In this document: piece after piece, positions 35,006 through 52,263 of the stretch
Numbering within the stretch: the first letter of the stretch is position 1
Layout: each line of letters opens with the position of its first letter
Assembly: GCF_018069895.1 (NCBI RefSeq)
Contig: NZ_JAGQDH010000015.1
Location: 1 to 64,000 of the forward strand
DNA from: Roseovarius autotrophicus
GTDB lineage: Bacteria > Pseudomonadota > Alphaproteobacteria > Rhodobacterales > Rhodobacteraceae
Reading direction: 5' to 3'
Length of the DNA: 64,000 nucleotides
Notes under the pieces: model-generated
The model's database searches: none
Seen by the model: only the letters and a program-made list of their open reading frames with translations
What the model was told of the DNA's origin: nothing
Made by a program: the position numbers and the translations under genes

Positions 35006-35051
35006 TGCGAGTCGTTCTCAATTTCGTCAAGTGGATTGCAACTTATTCTCA
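35006..35051. promoter_or_regulatory. Two Fur/Mur-like sites upstream of sitA
   Basis: TGCGAGTCGTTCTCA (35006-35020) and TGCAACTTATTCTCA (35037-35051) each match about 11 of 14 defined positions of a TGAGAAT-N-ATTCTCA type Fur-family box. They have the same orientation and are 31 bp apart, about three helical turns. Mur (a Mn-responsive Fur homologue) is the known regulator of sit genes in alphaproteobacteria. The match is partial, so this is a candidate only. Confidence 0.45.
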
Positions 35052-35194
35052 TGTGCAAGATGGCGTGCTTACCAGCACGGGAATGTGACAGGCGTCCGCG
35101 CAAAGACATGAAAGCTTTTCTCGACGGAACCGCCAAGGCTGGTCTAGGCTCGCCGTGAAACACACCCTCAGAGGGACCAAAGCGGGGAGAATCC

Positions 35195-36154
35195 ATGATT
35201 GGGGTGATCGCACGACGGCTGGCGCTCGGTCTTGTGACCGTCTGGCTTGTCTCCGTGATCATCTTTCTGGGCGTTGAGGCGCTTCCCGGCGATGCCTGCA
35301 CCGCAATTCTCGAACGCGACGCCCATGGCGAGGCGCTCGACGCCTGCCGCAAGGCGCTTGGCCTCGAAACGCCCGCGCTCGACCGCTATCTGGGCTGGGC
35401 GGCGGGCGTGATGCAGGGCAATTTCGGCATGTCCGCAAGCGGGCACGAGAGCATCGCGCAGATGGTTGGCTATCGGGTGCGCAACTCACTCCTGCTGGCG
35501 GCGGGCGCGCTTAGCGTCGGTATCCCGTTGGCGATCTCGCTGGGCGTTGTGGCGGGGCTGACGCGCGATCGCTGGCCGGACCTTCTGTTTTCCACCGGTG
35601 CGATCCTGGCCATGACGATCCCGGAGTTCGTCGCCGCCACGCTCCTTATCCTCATCTTCGCAATCTGGCTGGGCTGGGTACCTGCGATCGTGCTGACCCC
35701 CGCCGATGCGCCGCCGCTCGAATTCTTCCCCGAATTCATCCTCGCCTCGACGGTGCTAACCATGCTGATGATTGCCCATGTCATGCGGATGATCCGTGCA
35801 TCGGTGATCGAGACGATGGCAAGCGACTATGTGCAGATGGCCACGCTCAAGGGCGTGCCCTATTGGCGGATCGTGTTCCGCCATGCGCTTCCCAATGCGC
35901 TTCTACCCGCGATCAACGTGATCGCGCTTACCGTGGCCTGGCTGCTTGGCGGGGTCGTGGTGGTGGAGGTGGTGTTCAACTATCCCGGTCTCGGGCGATT
36001 GCTGATCGACGCGATTTCCAGCCGCGATCTGCCGGTGGTGCAGGCGATCACGATGATCGTGGCGGCGACCTATGTGGCCGTGAATCTCGTGGCGGATCTG
36101 TTGAGTCTGATGCTCAACCCGCGTCTGCGCAGCCATCAGGCGCGGCGGCGATGA
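35195..36154 (+). CDS. Peptide/nickel-type ABC transporter permease (DppB-like)
   Basis: 319 aa, six transmembrane segments. It has the DppB-family N-terminal helix (RRLALGLVTVWLVSVIIFLG), a large periplasmic loop and the coupling motif ETMASDYVQMATLKGVPYWR followed by FRHALPNALLP. The first gene of an importer without a binding protein in the window. It is divergent from sitA and coupled to the next gene (ATGA). Confidence 0.88.
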   Translation: MIGVIARRLALGLVTVWLVSVIIFLGVEALPGDACTAILERDAHGEALDACRKALGLETPALDRYLGWAAGVMQGNFGMSASGHESIAQMVGYRVRNSLLLAAGALSVGIPLAISLGVVAGLTRDRWPDLLFSTGAILAMTIPEFVAATLLILIFAIWLGWVPAIVLTPADAPPLEFFPEFILASTVLTMLMIAHVMRMIRASVIETMASDYVQMATLKGVPYWRIVFRHALPNALLPAINVIALTVAWLLGGVVVVEVVFNYPGLGRLLIDAISSRDLPVVQAITMIVAATYVAVNLVADLLSLMLNPRLRSHQARRR

Positions 36155-37026
36155 GCGCGCTGGCCGCCACCCGCAGGATGCGCGCGGGAACGCTGTTGCG
36201 CGAGGTCATGGCGCGGCCCTCGGGCGCGATCGGCGTGACACTGGTGACGCTTCATGCGCTGATGGCGATCTTCAGTCCGTTGATTGTTCCTTATGATTAC
36301 AAGGCGATGGCGGCCACGCTCACGCTGGCGGAACCGTCGGCGGCGCATTGGCTGGGCACGGATCATCTGGGGCGCGACGTGCTCAGCCGCGTGATGCTGG
36401 GCGGGCGCGAGGCGCTGGTGATCACCGGCATCGCAACGCCGGTGGCGATGCTCTGGGGCGGGCTGACCGGCGTCTGGCTGGGCCTGCGCGGCGGCTGGCC
36501 CGACGAGGTGGCTATGCGGGTGGTGGATGCGTTCCTTGCCCTGCCCGGCATCCTGCCGCTTCTGGTGCTGATCACCGTGTTCGGCACCGGCGGCGAGGTG
36601 CTCTTGCCGACGCTCGCGTTTTTCTTCGGTATTCCGGTGATACGGGTGGCGCGCGCCGCCGCGCATGAAGTGGTGGCGCGCGATTTCGTCTCGGCGGCGC
36701 GGGCGCGCGGGCACCGGCCCTTTGATATCGTGCGGCGCGAGATCCTGCCCAATGTGACCGACACGCTTCTGGTCGAGGGCGCGATGCGCTGGTCCTGGAT
36801 GCTGCTCGGATTTTCGGCGCTTTCGTTCCTCGGCTTTGGCGTGGCACCGCCGCGCCCGGACTGGGGGCTGATGATTTCCGATGCGCGGGTTTACATGTCG
36901 CTGGCGCCCTGGGGAGTGATCGCGCCAGTGCTGGCGCTCTCGACGCTGATCATCGGCATCAACCTCACCGCCGATGCACTGGCCAAGACGCTTGGCCTTG
37001 ACCGCAGCCGCAAGGCGGTGATCTGA
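36151..37026 (+). CDS. Peptide/nickel-type ABC transporter permease (DppC-like)
   Basis: 291 aa. WLGTDHLGRDVLSRVMLGGREAL is the classic DppC/OppC N-terminal signature and VARDFVSAARARGHRPFDIV with REILPN is the EAA coupling loop. ATG 36151 overlaps the dppB-like TGA. Together the two permeases form the channel for a peptide, nickel chelate or similar solute. Confidence 0.88.
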   Translation: MSALAATRRMRAGTLLREVMARPSGAIGVTLVTLHALMAIFSPLIVPYDYKAMAATLTLAEPSAAHWLGTDHLGRDVLSRVMLGGREALVITGIATPVAMLWGGLTGVWLGLRGGWPDEVAMRVVDAFLALPGILPLLVLITVFGTGGEVLLPTLAFFFGIPVIRVARAAAHEVVARDFVSAARARGHRPFDIVRREILPNVTDTLLVEGAMRWSWMLLGFSALSFLGFGVAPPRPDWGLMISDARVYMSLAPWGVIAPVLALSTLIIGINLTADALAKTLGLDRSRKAVI

Positions 37027-37027
37027 A

Positions 37028-39031
37028 ATGACAGCCCCCCCGCTTCTTGATATCCGCAAGCTTTGCATTGGCTTCCGCAGCCGCGCGGGCGCAATTCTGC
37101 CGGTGCTGCACGAGGTCAACCTCAGCGTGTGCCGGGGCGAGAGCCTTGGCATCGTGGGCGAGAGCGGATCGGGCAAGAGCACGCTGGCACTCGCGGCCAT
37201 GGGCTATCTGCGTCACGGGCTGCAACGGCTATCGGGCGAGGTAATCTATGACGGCAAGGACATGTTCGACCGCCCCGCCACCGAACTGGCGCGCATTCGC
37301 GGCGGGCAATTGGGGCTCATCCCGCAGAATTCCGGGCAGTCGCTGACACCAACGCAACGGATCGGCACGCAGATCGCCGAGGCACTGCACCTGCATTGCG
37401 ACCACGACCCGGCCACCCATCACGCGCGCGCCTGTCACCTCTTGCAGCAGGTCCGCCTGCCCGATCCCGAGACCATCCTGCGACGCTATCCGCATGAACT
37501 GTCGGGCGGGCAGCAACAGCGGGTGGCGATTGCCATGGCTATGGCGGGCGAGCCGGATGCGCTGTTGCTCGATGAGCCGACGACGGGCCTCGATGTCACC
37601 ACGCAGGCGCATATCCTCGACCTACTGCGCGATCTGGCGCGGGAGCGGGACATGGCCATGGTCTATGTCAGTCACGATCTGGGCGTGATCGCGCGGGTCT
37701 GCGACCGGGTGCAGGTGCTCTATGCGGGCGAGACAGTGCTGACGGGTCCTGCACGCGCGGTGCTGCGCGCGCCCGCCCATCCCTATGCCGCCGCCCTTCT
37801 GGCAGCGATCCCCCGGTTGGGAGCGAAGGGGTTGCCGCGTGCGCTCGATGGGCGCCCGCCCACGCCGGACATGGCGCGCACGGGTTGCGCCTTTGCTCCG
37901 CGCTGCGCACTGGCCACCGAGGCGTGCCACACCGAGCGGCCCGATATGGCCAGGACCGGCGACGGGCAGGCCGCGCGCTGTCTTTTTCCCGGCAAGGTAG
38001 CTGAGCGCGACGCGGGTCGCGAGCCCCCCCCTTGCGCAACGGACAGCCCCTGCGCCCTGGCGATAGAGGGCCTGTCCGTGCGATATGACCGGCCCGGATT
38101 GCTGGCGCGACTGACTGGCGCGGCCCTGCCGCCAGCCACAGTCGCAGGGATCACGTTCGACCTGCGACGCGGCGAAACGCTTGGCCTTGTGGGGGAATCG
38201 GGCAGCGGGAAATCCACCATCCTGCGCGCCATTGCAGGACTGTTGCCGCCCGACTCCGGAGAGATCGCGCTTGGCGACGGAACGCGGCTCTCGGGCGCGG
38301 TGGAGCGGCGCCGCCCGGAGGAGTTGCGCCATATCCAGATGATTTTCCAGAACCCCGACGAGAGCCTCAACCCGCGTCAATCGGTGGGCGATATCCTCGC
38401 GCAGCCGCTGCGGCTCTATTTCGGGCTGAGGGGGCAGACGCTTCAGGATCGCGCGGTGGAACTTCTCGAAACGGTCCGGCTCGGGGCGCATTACCTGGAC
38501 CGTCGCCCCGGTCAGCTCTCAGGCGGCGAGAAACAGCGCGTGGCGGTCGCGCGCGCCTTTGCCGCAGAGCCGGAAGTGGTTCTTTGCGACGAGATCACCT
38601 CGGCGCTCGATGTCTCGGTACAGGCCGCCGTGCTGGAGCTGCTCAACGATCTCAAGGCGCGCCATGGCACTGCCTTCATCTTCGTGAGCCATGATCTGAC
38701 GGTGGTACGCGCGCTCTCGGATCGGGTGGCGGTGCTCTATCAGGGGCGCATCTGCGAGACGGGACCGGCGGCGGCGGTCTATGGCGCGCCCAACCACCCC
38801 TATACAGAGGTGCTGCTGGGCGCGGTGCTTGCCCCCGATCCCGATCATGTGCCCCGCCTTCTGGCAGAGGATGGGGTGGAACTGGCCCCGCCGGCGCGAG
38901 GCTGTCCGTTCCAGCGGCGTTGTCCGGTGAAGCGCGGATCGACCTGCGAAACCGACACGCCCCCCGCGCGCGACGCAGGCGGCGGTCACGTTATCCGCTG
39001 TCATATCCCGATTGAAGAATTGCGGGGCTGA
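37028..39031 (+). CDS. Fused double ATPase of the peptide-type ABC transporter (DppD-DppF in one chain)
   Basis: 667 aa holding two complete nucleotide-binding domains. The first has Walker A GESGSGKST at 44-52, LSGGQQQR and LLLDEPTTGLD. The second has GESGSGKST near residue 389, LSGGEKQR and a Walker B ending LCDEITSALD. Each half ends in an oligo_HPY-type tail with four cysteines: CAFAPRC..C..C after domain one and CPFQRRC..C..C after domain two. Such cysteines hold a [4Fe-4S] cluster in some described Opp/Dpp ATPases; that is inferred here. It begins 1 nt after the dppC-like stop. Confidence 0.88.
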   Translation: MTAPPLLDIRKLCIGFRSRAGAILPVLHEVNLSVCRGESLGIVGESGSGKSTLALAAMGYLRHGLQRLSGEVIYDGKDMFDRPATELARIRGGQLGLIPQNSGQSLTPTQRIGTQIAEALHLHCDHDPATHHARACHLLQQVRLPDPETILRRYPHELSGGQQQRVAIAMAMAGEPDALLLDEPTTGLDVTTQAHILDLLRDLARERDMAMVYVSHDLGVIARVCDRVQVLYAGETVLTGPARAVLRAPAHPYAAALLAAIPRLGAKGLPRALDGRPPTPDMARTGCAFAPRCALATEACHTERPDMARTGDGQAARCLFPGKVAERDAGREPPPCATDSPCALAIEGLSVRYDRPGLLARLTGAALPPATVAGITFDLRRGETLGLVGESGSGKSTILRAIAGLLPPDSGEIALGDGTRLSGAVERRRPEELRHIQMIFQNPDESLNPRQSVGDILAQPLRLYFGLRGQTLQDRAVELLETVRLGAHYLDRRPGQLSGGEKQRVAVARAFAAEPEVVLCDEITSALDVSVQAAVLELLNDLKARHGTAFIFVSHDLTVVRALSDRVAVLYQGRICETGPAAAVYGAPNHPYTEVLLGAVLAPDPDHVPRLLAEDGVELAPPARGCPFQRRCPVKRGSTCETDTPPARDAGGGHVIRCHIPIEELRG

Positions 39032-39061
39032 GTGCCTGCGTCCGGCTTTACCCGAACGAAA

Positions 39062-39085
39062 CGCGCCCGCCAGGTGGCGGGCGCG
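39062..39085. terminator. Terminator hairpin between convergent ABC transporter and rpoC
   Basis: A perfect 10-bp stem CGCGCCCGCC/GGCGGGCGCG around AGGT. Read on the minus strand it is followed by TTTCGTT, so it suits rpoC best; on the plus strand the T-run is poor. It lies between the stop codons of the two convergent transcripts. Confidence 0.7.
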
Positions 39086-39109
39086 GCTCATTTCGCATGA
39101 CACGAGGTA

Positions 39110-43357
<4,248 letters not shown>

Positions 43358-43395
43358 TGTCTGATCCTTGAAGGCTGGCAAAGGGGAAAGAGGGA

Positions 43396-43451
43396 CCCCG
43401 GATTTTTTCGGAGAAAAATCCGGGGGGCAGAATTTTCTGCGAAAATTCTGC
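43396..43451 (-). repeat. Two back-to-back hairpins between rpoB and rpoC
   Basis: Hairpin one pairs GCAGAATTTTC with GAAAATTCTGC around a 3-nt loop (43427-43451) and begins 2 nt after the rpoB stop. Hairpin two pairs CCCCGGATTTTT with AAAAATCCGGGG around 6 nt (43396-43425). The central A/T runs make the stems unusual for this GC-rich genome. Candidate mRNA stability, processing or attenuation element, or a mobile palindromic repeat. Confidence 0.75.
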
Positions 43452-43453
43452 CG

Positions 43454-47590
<4,137 letters not shown>

Positions 47591-47870
47591 GTTCGATCTC
47601 ACCTTTCGTTTCTCACCGGCTGCGGTCGCTGTCGGGCACCAGCGCCGAGGGCCTCAGAGATAGCGGGGCGATCCATTCGCGGCCATCGTCCCAATGACGG
47701 CCTCCCGATCGCAAGAACCTCGCCTGAAAGAAGCCCCGGCATGGGCGGGGACTCTCTGAGACAGGTTCGGCTGGACCCGGATGGCCCGGATCCAGCCTTT
47801 TTCTTGTGTCACGTGTGCCGCACAGCCCCCCGATCGCTGCGCGACCGGGGCGATCGCGCCACAGACACGA
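47591..47870 (-). other. rplL-rpoB intergenic region (280 bp) with a stem-loop at 47769-47797
   Basis: No protein is coded here. A hairpin pairs GGCTGGA (47769-47775) with TCCAGCC (47791-47797), with a further CCGG/CCGG inner stem. On the plus strand it is followed by TTTTT, which is the wrong side for terminating the leftward operon. In E. coli this interval holds an attenuator and an RNase III site, and a comparable mRNA-processing role is plausible here. Confidence 0.6.
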
Positions 47871-48251
<381 letters not shown>

Positions 48252-48324
48252 TGTTCAGCTCTTTCCGTATCTGGTTGTGTTCCAACGTCGGGGCGAAACC
48301 CCACACGCATGTGACAGGTATGCC

Positions 48325-48843
48325 TTATGCAGCCTCGGCCTTTTCCTCGATCGTCGAGAGAATGCTCGCGATATTCGAGGCAGGTGCGCCAATGGCCCCG
48401 GCGATGTTCGAAGCAGGCGCGCCGATGCAGCCAACGATGGAGGCGATAAGCTCCTCACGCGACGGCATTTTCGACACGGCCTCGACACCGGCCCGGTCCA
48501 GAGCCGTCTCACCCATTGCCCCGCCAAGGATCTCGAACTTCTTGTTCGCCTTGGCAAAGTCCTCGGCCACCTTAGCTGCTGCCACGGGGTCCTCGGAGAA
48601 GGTGAGCACGGTCATGCCCGAGAGGTAGTCAGCGATGCTTGCGCATGGCTTGCCCTCAAGGGCGATCTTGGCGAGCCTGTTCTTGGCAACGCGGACCGAT
48701 GCCTCTGCCGCACGGGCGCGGGCACGAAGATCCTGCATTTCGACAACTGTCAGACCCGTGTAGTGGGCAACCACCACGACGCCAGAGCTTTCGAAGATCT
48801 GGCCGAGTTCGTCGACCACTTTCTCTTTCTGGGCTCTATCCAC
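48325..48843 (-). CDS. rplJ: 50S ribosomal protein L10
   Basis: 172 aa from GTG 48843 ([17 protein letters not shown]), with GGAG seven bases upstream. An upstream in-frame ATG would add a proline/glycine-rich stretch not found in L10. The C-terminus contains a duplicated IGAPASNIA segment forming the helix that binds L7/L12. L10 also represses its own operon by binding the leader. Confidence 0.95.
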   Translation of the reverse strand: MDRAQKEKVVDELGQIFESSGVVVVAHYTGLTVVEMQDLRARARAAEASVRVAKNRLAKIALEGKPCASIADYLSGMTVLTFSEDPVAAAKVAEDFAKANKKFEILGGAMGETALDRAGVEAVSKMPSREELIASIVGCIGAPASNIAGAIGAPASNIASILSTIEEKAEAA

Positions 48844-49094
48844 AGTTTCACTCCAATTTTGGGGGTTCCCCCCCGGCTCAGGTCTGCCACCCCCGAAAGG
48901 GCGGCGTTCGGGTCCAAAACACGGGGTCCCGAGGCCAAGATCACCCGAGAGCCAAGGCCCCGGCTGAAATCTCATCTCGTTCCCCATCTCAGGAAGGAAT
49001 TATACGCCCCATCGGGCGAACCCTCCGTCTCGGACAGGACGGGGCCACACGGCCCCGCCATCCGCCCCGGCCCTCATCGGACCGGGGCGAGATT
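48844..49094 (-). promoter_or_regulatory. rplJ leader: candidate L10 autoregulatory region
   Basis: 251 nt between rplA and rplJ. Just after rplA a hairpin CGCCCCGG/CCGGGGCG (49063-49089) is followed by GGGGCC-ACAC-GGCCCC (49041-49056), possibly a transcript end. A TATAAT hexamer on the minus strand (49004-48999) could be a -10 box for a separate rplJL-rpoBC promoter, though no good -35 is seen. The L10 leader fold itself was not verified. Confidence 0.5.
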
Positions 49095-49793
49095 TCATTC
49101 GGTCACTGCACTGTTGATGTCGACCGACACGCCCGCGCCCATGGTGGACGAGAGCGAGATTTTCTTGACATAGGTGCCTTTGGCACCGGCCGGTTTGGCC
49201 TTTTGCACGGCCGAGACGAAGGCACGCACGTTTTCGGCCAGCTTGTCGGCGTCGAACGAGGCCTTGCCGATCCCGGCATGGATGACCCCGGCCTTTTCGG
49301 CCTTGAACTGGACCTGGCCGCCCTTGGCGTCCTTGACGGCCTGCGCCACATCCATGGTCACGGTACCAACCTTGGGGTTGGGCATCAGGTTTCGGGGGCC
49401 GAGCACCTTGCCCAGACGGCCCACGACGGGCATCATGTCGGGCGTGGCGATGCAGCGGTCAAACTCGATCTTGCCGCCTTGCACGATCTCCATCAGGTCT
49501 TCGGCGCCGACGATATCGGCACCGGCGGCCTGCGCCTCTTCGGCCTTGGGGCCACGAGCGAAGACGGCAACGCGCACGGTCTTGCCGGTGCCGTTGGGCA
49601 AACCTACGACGCCGCGCACCATTTGATCGGCATGGCGCGGATCGACACCCAGATTCATCGCGATTTCAACTGTTTCATCGAACTTCGCGCTGGCGTTGTC
49701 CTTGATGAGCGTCACGGCCTCCTCGACCGTCACGTTCTCCTTGCCGACGAAAGCCTCACGCAGGGCACGGGTCCGTTTTCCAAGCTTTGCCAT
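49095..49793 (-). CDS. rplA: 50S ribosomal protein L1
   Basis: 232 aa. [15 protein letters not shown] and the signature [20 protein letters not shown] (abridged) identify L1, part of the L1 stalk near the E site. It starts directly after rplK with a 1-nt gap. Confidence 0.97.
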   Translation of the reverse strand: MAKLGKRTRALREAFVGKENVTVEEAVTLIKDNASAKFDETVEIAMNLGVDPRHADQMVRGVVGLPNGTGKTVRVAVFARGPKAEEAQAAGADIVGAEDLMEIVQGGKIEFDRCIATPDMMPVVGRLGKVLGPRNLMPNPKVGTVTMDVAQAVKDAKGGQVQFKAEKAGVIHAGIGKASFDADKLAENVRAFVSAVQKAKPAGAKGTYVKKISLSSTMGAGVSVDINSAVTE

Positions 49794-49794
49794 C

Positions 49795-50220
49795 TTACTT
49801 CACCTCGATGCCCATGGAGCGCGCGGAGCCGAGAATGATCTGCATCGCCGCCTCGACGGAATTTGCGTTGAGATCCTTCATCTTGGCTTCGGCAATCTCG
49901 CGCACCTGCGCGATGGTGACGGTGCCGGCCGTGGCGCGGCCCGGCGTCTTGCCGCCGGATTGCAGCTTGGCGGCTTTTTTCAGGTAATGCGACGCCGGCG
50001 GCGTCTTGATTTCCATATCAAAGGACTTGTCCTGGTAGTAGGAAATCACCGTGGGACACGGGGCGCCCGGCTCCATGTCTGCGGTCTTGGCGTTGAACGC
50101 CTTGCAGAATTCCATGATGTTGATGCCGCGCTGACCCAGGGCAGGGCCGACTGGCGGGCTGGGATTGGCTTGCCCGGCTTTCACCTGGAGCTTGAGCTTC
50201 CCGATCAGTTTCTTGGCCAT
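49795..50220 (-). CDS. rplK: 50S ribosomal protein L11
   Basis: 141 aa. [20 protein letters not shown] near the start and the C-terminal rRNA-binding part ([20 protein letters not shown]) are typical. L11 with its rRNA forms the GTPase-associated centre and is needed for stringent activation of Rel proteins, matching rsh in this window. Confidence 0.97.
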   Translation of the reverse strand: MAKKLIGKLKLQVKAGQANPSPPVGPALGQRGINIMEFCKAFNAKTADMEPGAPCPTVISYYQDKSFDMEIKTPPASHYLKKAAKLQSGGKTPGRATAGTVTIAQVREIAEAKMKDLNANSVEAAMQIILGSARSMGIEVK

Positions 50221-50328
50221 CTGGCCTCTCCTTCGCTTACAACGCCGTCAGGGCGCGCCCCTCCGGCTCTCTCGTTGTGTGGTCCGGTCCGGCGGCCGCG
50301 GCCACCTCGCCTCCCACGGCTCACGCGG

Positions 50329-50862
50329 TCACATCTGTTTCGTGACCTGGGTGAATTCCAGTTCGACCGGGGTCTCCCGACCGAAAATCGACACCGACAC
50401 CTTCAGGCGCTGGTTGTCCTCGTCCACATACTCGACCATCCCGTCGAAATCCTCGAACGGGCCGTCGTTGACCTTGACACGTTCGCCCACCTCGAAATGG
50501 ATGAGCGTGCGCGGGCTTTCCTCGCCCTCCTGCACGCGGCCAAGGATCGCCTGCACCTCGGCGTCACGCATGGGCATTGGGCGACCCTGCGGCCCAAGGA
50601 ACCCGGTCACACGATTGATCGAATTGATCAGGTGATAGCCCTTGTCCGTCATCTCCATATGCACGAGCACATAGCCCGGCATGAAGCGCCGCTCGGCCGT
50701 CACCTTCTTGCCACGACGAATCTCGATCACCTCTTCGGTGGGGACCAGAACCTCGTCGATTTCGTCCTCTAGACCGTTGTCGATCACCGACTGCCTGATC
50801 TGCTCGGCGATCTTCTTCTCGAAATTCGAGAGAACGCTGACCGAGTACCACCGCTTTGCCAT
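50329..50862 (-). CDS. nusG: Transcription termination/antitermination protein NusG
   Basis: 177 aa from ATG 50862 (MAKRWYSVSVLSNFEKKIAE). The NGN domain contains RRFMPGYVLVHMEM and the C-terminal KOW domain GERVKVNDGPFEDFDGMVEY. The upstream in-frame extension lacks similarity. NusG links RNAP with Rho or the ribosome. Confidence 0.97.
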   Translation of the reverse strand: MAKRWYSVSVLSNFEKKIAEQIRQSVIDNGLEDEIDEVLVPTEEVIEIRRGKKVTAERRFMPGYVLVHMEMTDKGYHLINSINRVTGFLGPQGRPMPMRDAEVQAILGRVQEGEESPRTLIHFEVGERVKVNDGPFEDFDGMVEYVDEDNQRLKVSVSIFGRETPVELEFTQVTKQM

Positions 50863-51050
50863 TGCCGACCTTGTCCTTGCTTGCCGGCGACATCGCCGGT
50901 TTTTCGAATTCTTCCAGGCGGTTATGCCTACAGCCCCGCAAATGAAAATCGGCGCGCAACACGAATCGCCGCGCGCCATTCCCCGAGGTGTCGTGTCAAC
51001 TACCTTTGATCGCCCTCATTTTCAAGGCCCGGCGGCGAATTAATCCCCGC

Positions 51051-51248
51051 TCAACCGAAAATCCCGAGGATCGCCTGAAGCCCGCCCCGGATCGCCAGAT
51101 CGACCAGCGCGAAAAAGATTGCTGTGAGCGTCGCGAGGATAAACACCATCACAGTGGTCAAGAGCACTTCGCGCCGGGTAGGCCAGACGACCTTGGCCAC
51201 TTCCGAGCGGACCTGCTGAATGAACTGAAGCGGGTTCGTGCGAGCCAT
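51051..51248 (-). CDS. secE: Preprotein translocase subunit SecE
   Basis: 65 aa, the short single-helix type. The cytoplasmic amphipathic part FIQQVRSEVAKVVWPTRREV leads into one transmembrane helix (VMVFILATLTAIFFALVDLAI). It clamps SecY in the membrane. ATG 51248 gives the family length; a start 27 nt earlier is possible. It precedes nusG as usual. Confidence 0.95.
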   Translation of the reverse strand: MARTNPLQFIQQVRSEVAKVVWPTRREVLLTTVMVFILATLTAIFFALVDLAIRGGLQAILGIFG

Positions 51249-51305
51249 TTGCGCTGTCTTTCCTGAATTCATCATGCCGCGACATACGCGGGCCGGGCGA
51301 TGAAT

Positions 51306-51878
51306 TCAAGGGCCGAGACGGTCGCGCCGAGACTCGCCCAGACGTTCGAAGGGATCGGGAAAGCCATCGAAAGGGTCATCCTCCTGTCCTGGCGTAACAT
51401 GTTCATGGACGCGGCGGACACGAATGGCTACCTGGTCACGAATCGCGGCAAGGCGTTGCTGACCGAAAAGCGCGACGCCGACGAGGCACAGCACAAAGAC
51501 CGCCAGCATCGCGATGAGGACGGCACGCGGCCAGATCAGCACCGCAAGAAACAGACCGGCCCACCCCAGGTATTCGGGCGTCGGTCGCCAGACACGCAGT
51601 CGCGCAAGCAACGGCAGCCCGAGGTGGCCCGCCCGTCCAACCGGCCCGGCGCGGCGCGGACTGGCACCTTGCATGACCGTTTGATCCGCAAGCGCAGGCA
51701 GAGCGGCAAGGTTGCGCGTCGCACGTTCGTCACGCATGATCTCGCTGATCGTGACGACGGCATTTCGCACGGCAATCTCGGTTGTCGCTGCATCGGTAGG
51801 CGGCCGGGCGGCAAACTCGTCGGCATCCAGACAGAAATGATCAGATTGGGGTCTTCCCCGAAAACGTTTGTGTGTCAT
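51306..51878 (-). CDS. Hypothetical protein with two membrane segments
   Basis: 190 aa, family not recognised. Residues 1-105 are hydrophilic (MTHKRFRGRPQSDHFCLDAD); two hydrophobic spans follow (GWAGLFLAVLIWPRAVLIAM and AVFVLCLVGVALFG), then a charged tail. No clear Shine-Dalgarno sits before ATG 51878; a GTG at 51908 near GGAGAG-type sequence is an alternative. It lies between tRNA-Trp and secE on the same strand. Codon usage looks ordinary, so I take it as real but unassigned. Confidence 0.55.
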   Translation of the reverse strand: MTHKRFRGRPQSDHFCLDADEFAARPPTDAATTEIAVRNAVVTISEIMRDERATRNLAALPALADQTVMQGASPRRAGPVGRAGHLGLPLLARLRVWRPTPEYLGWAGLFLAVLIWPRAVLIAMLAVFVLCLVGVALFGQQRLAAIRDQVAIRVRRVHEHVTPGQEDDPFDGFPDPFERLGESRRDRLGP

Positions 51879-52116
51879 AACAAAAGCACTCTCTCTCCAC
51901 GCCCCCACGCGGATCGACGCGGCCCTGTGGCCTTGCCGATAGGTGGTTTATCTGAGGCGCAAATGTGTCGCAAACATGGCGATGCCGCGCCGAAATTAAG
52001 GCATTACAGATTTTCAACACATTTGAGCGGTATTTTCAGCACAATTGACACGGCGACCCCGACCATGCGTTCGGGTCCGGGCAGAGGTCTCGGCCTCCTG
52101 TCATTCCTGATTTTGA

Positions 52117-52192
52117 TGGCAGGGGCAGCAGGGCTCGAACCCGCGACCTACGGTTTTGGAGACCGTCGCTCTACCAGCTGAGCTATACCCCT
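52117..52192 (-). tRNA. tRNA-Trp (anticodon CCA)
   Basis: 76 nt with encoded CCA. The acceptor AGGGGTA/TGCCCCT, discriminator G, D-arm GCTC..GAGC, anticodon loop CTCCAAA (anticodon CCA) and T-arm with GTTCGAGC are complete. It precedes the secE-nusG-rpl-rpo cluster, a common bacterial order. Confidence 0.97.
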
Positions 52193-52218
52193 GTGGTGCG
52201 GCGGTGTTATTTGCTTTC

Positions 52219-52243
52219 GCCGCCCCCGTCAAGCGGGGGCGGC
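52219..52243 (-). terminator. Stem-loop after sdhB
   Basis: A perfect 10-bp stem GCCGCCCCCG/CGGGGGCGGC around TCAAG, 20 bp past the sdhB stop and just before tRNA-Trp. There is no U-tract, so termination strength is uncertain; the loop TCAAG resembles that of the dispersed palindromes. Confidence 0.65.
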
Positions 52244-52263
52244 AAGCGTCACCGCCGGGAAAT

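Noticed and set aside
36417..36426. GGTGATCACC palindrome, similar to the proposed GntR operator
   Set aside because: It lies inside the coding sequence of the DppC-like permease and lacks the TTTG/CAAA flanks shared by the intergenic copies; likely chance.
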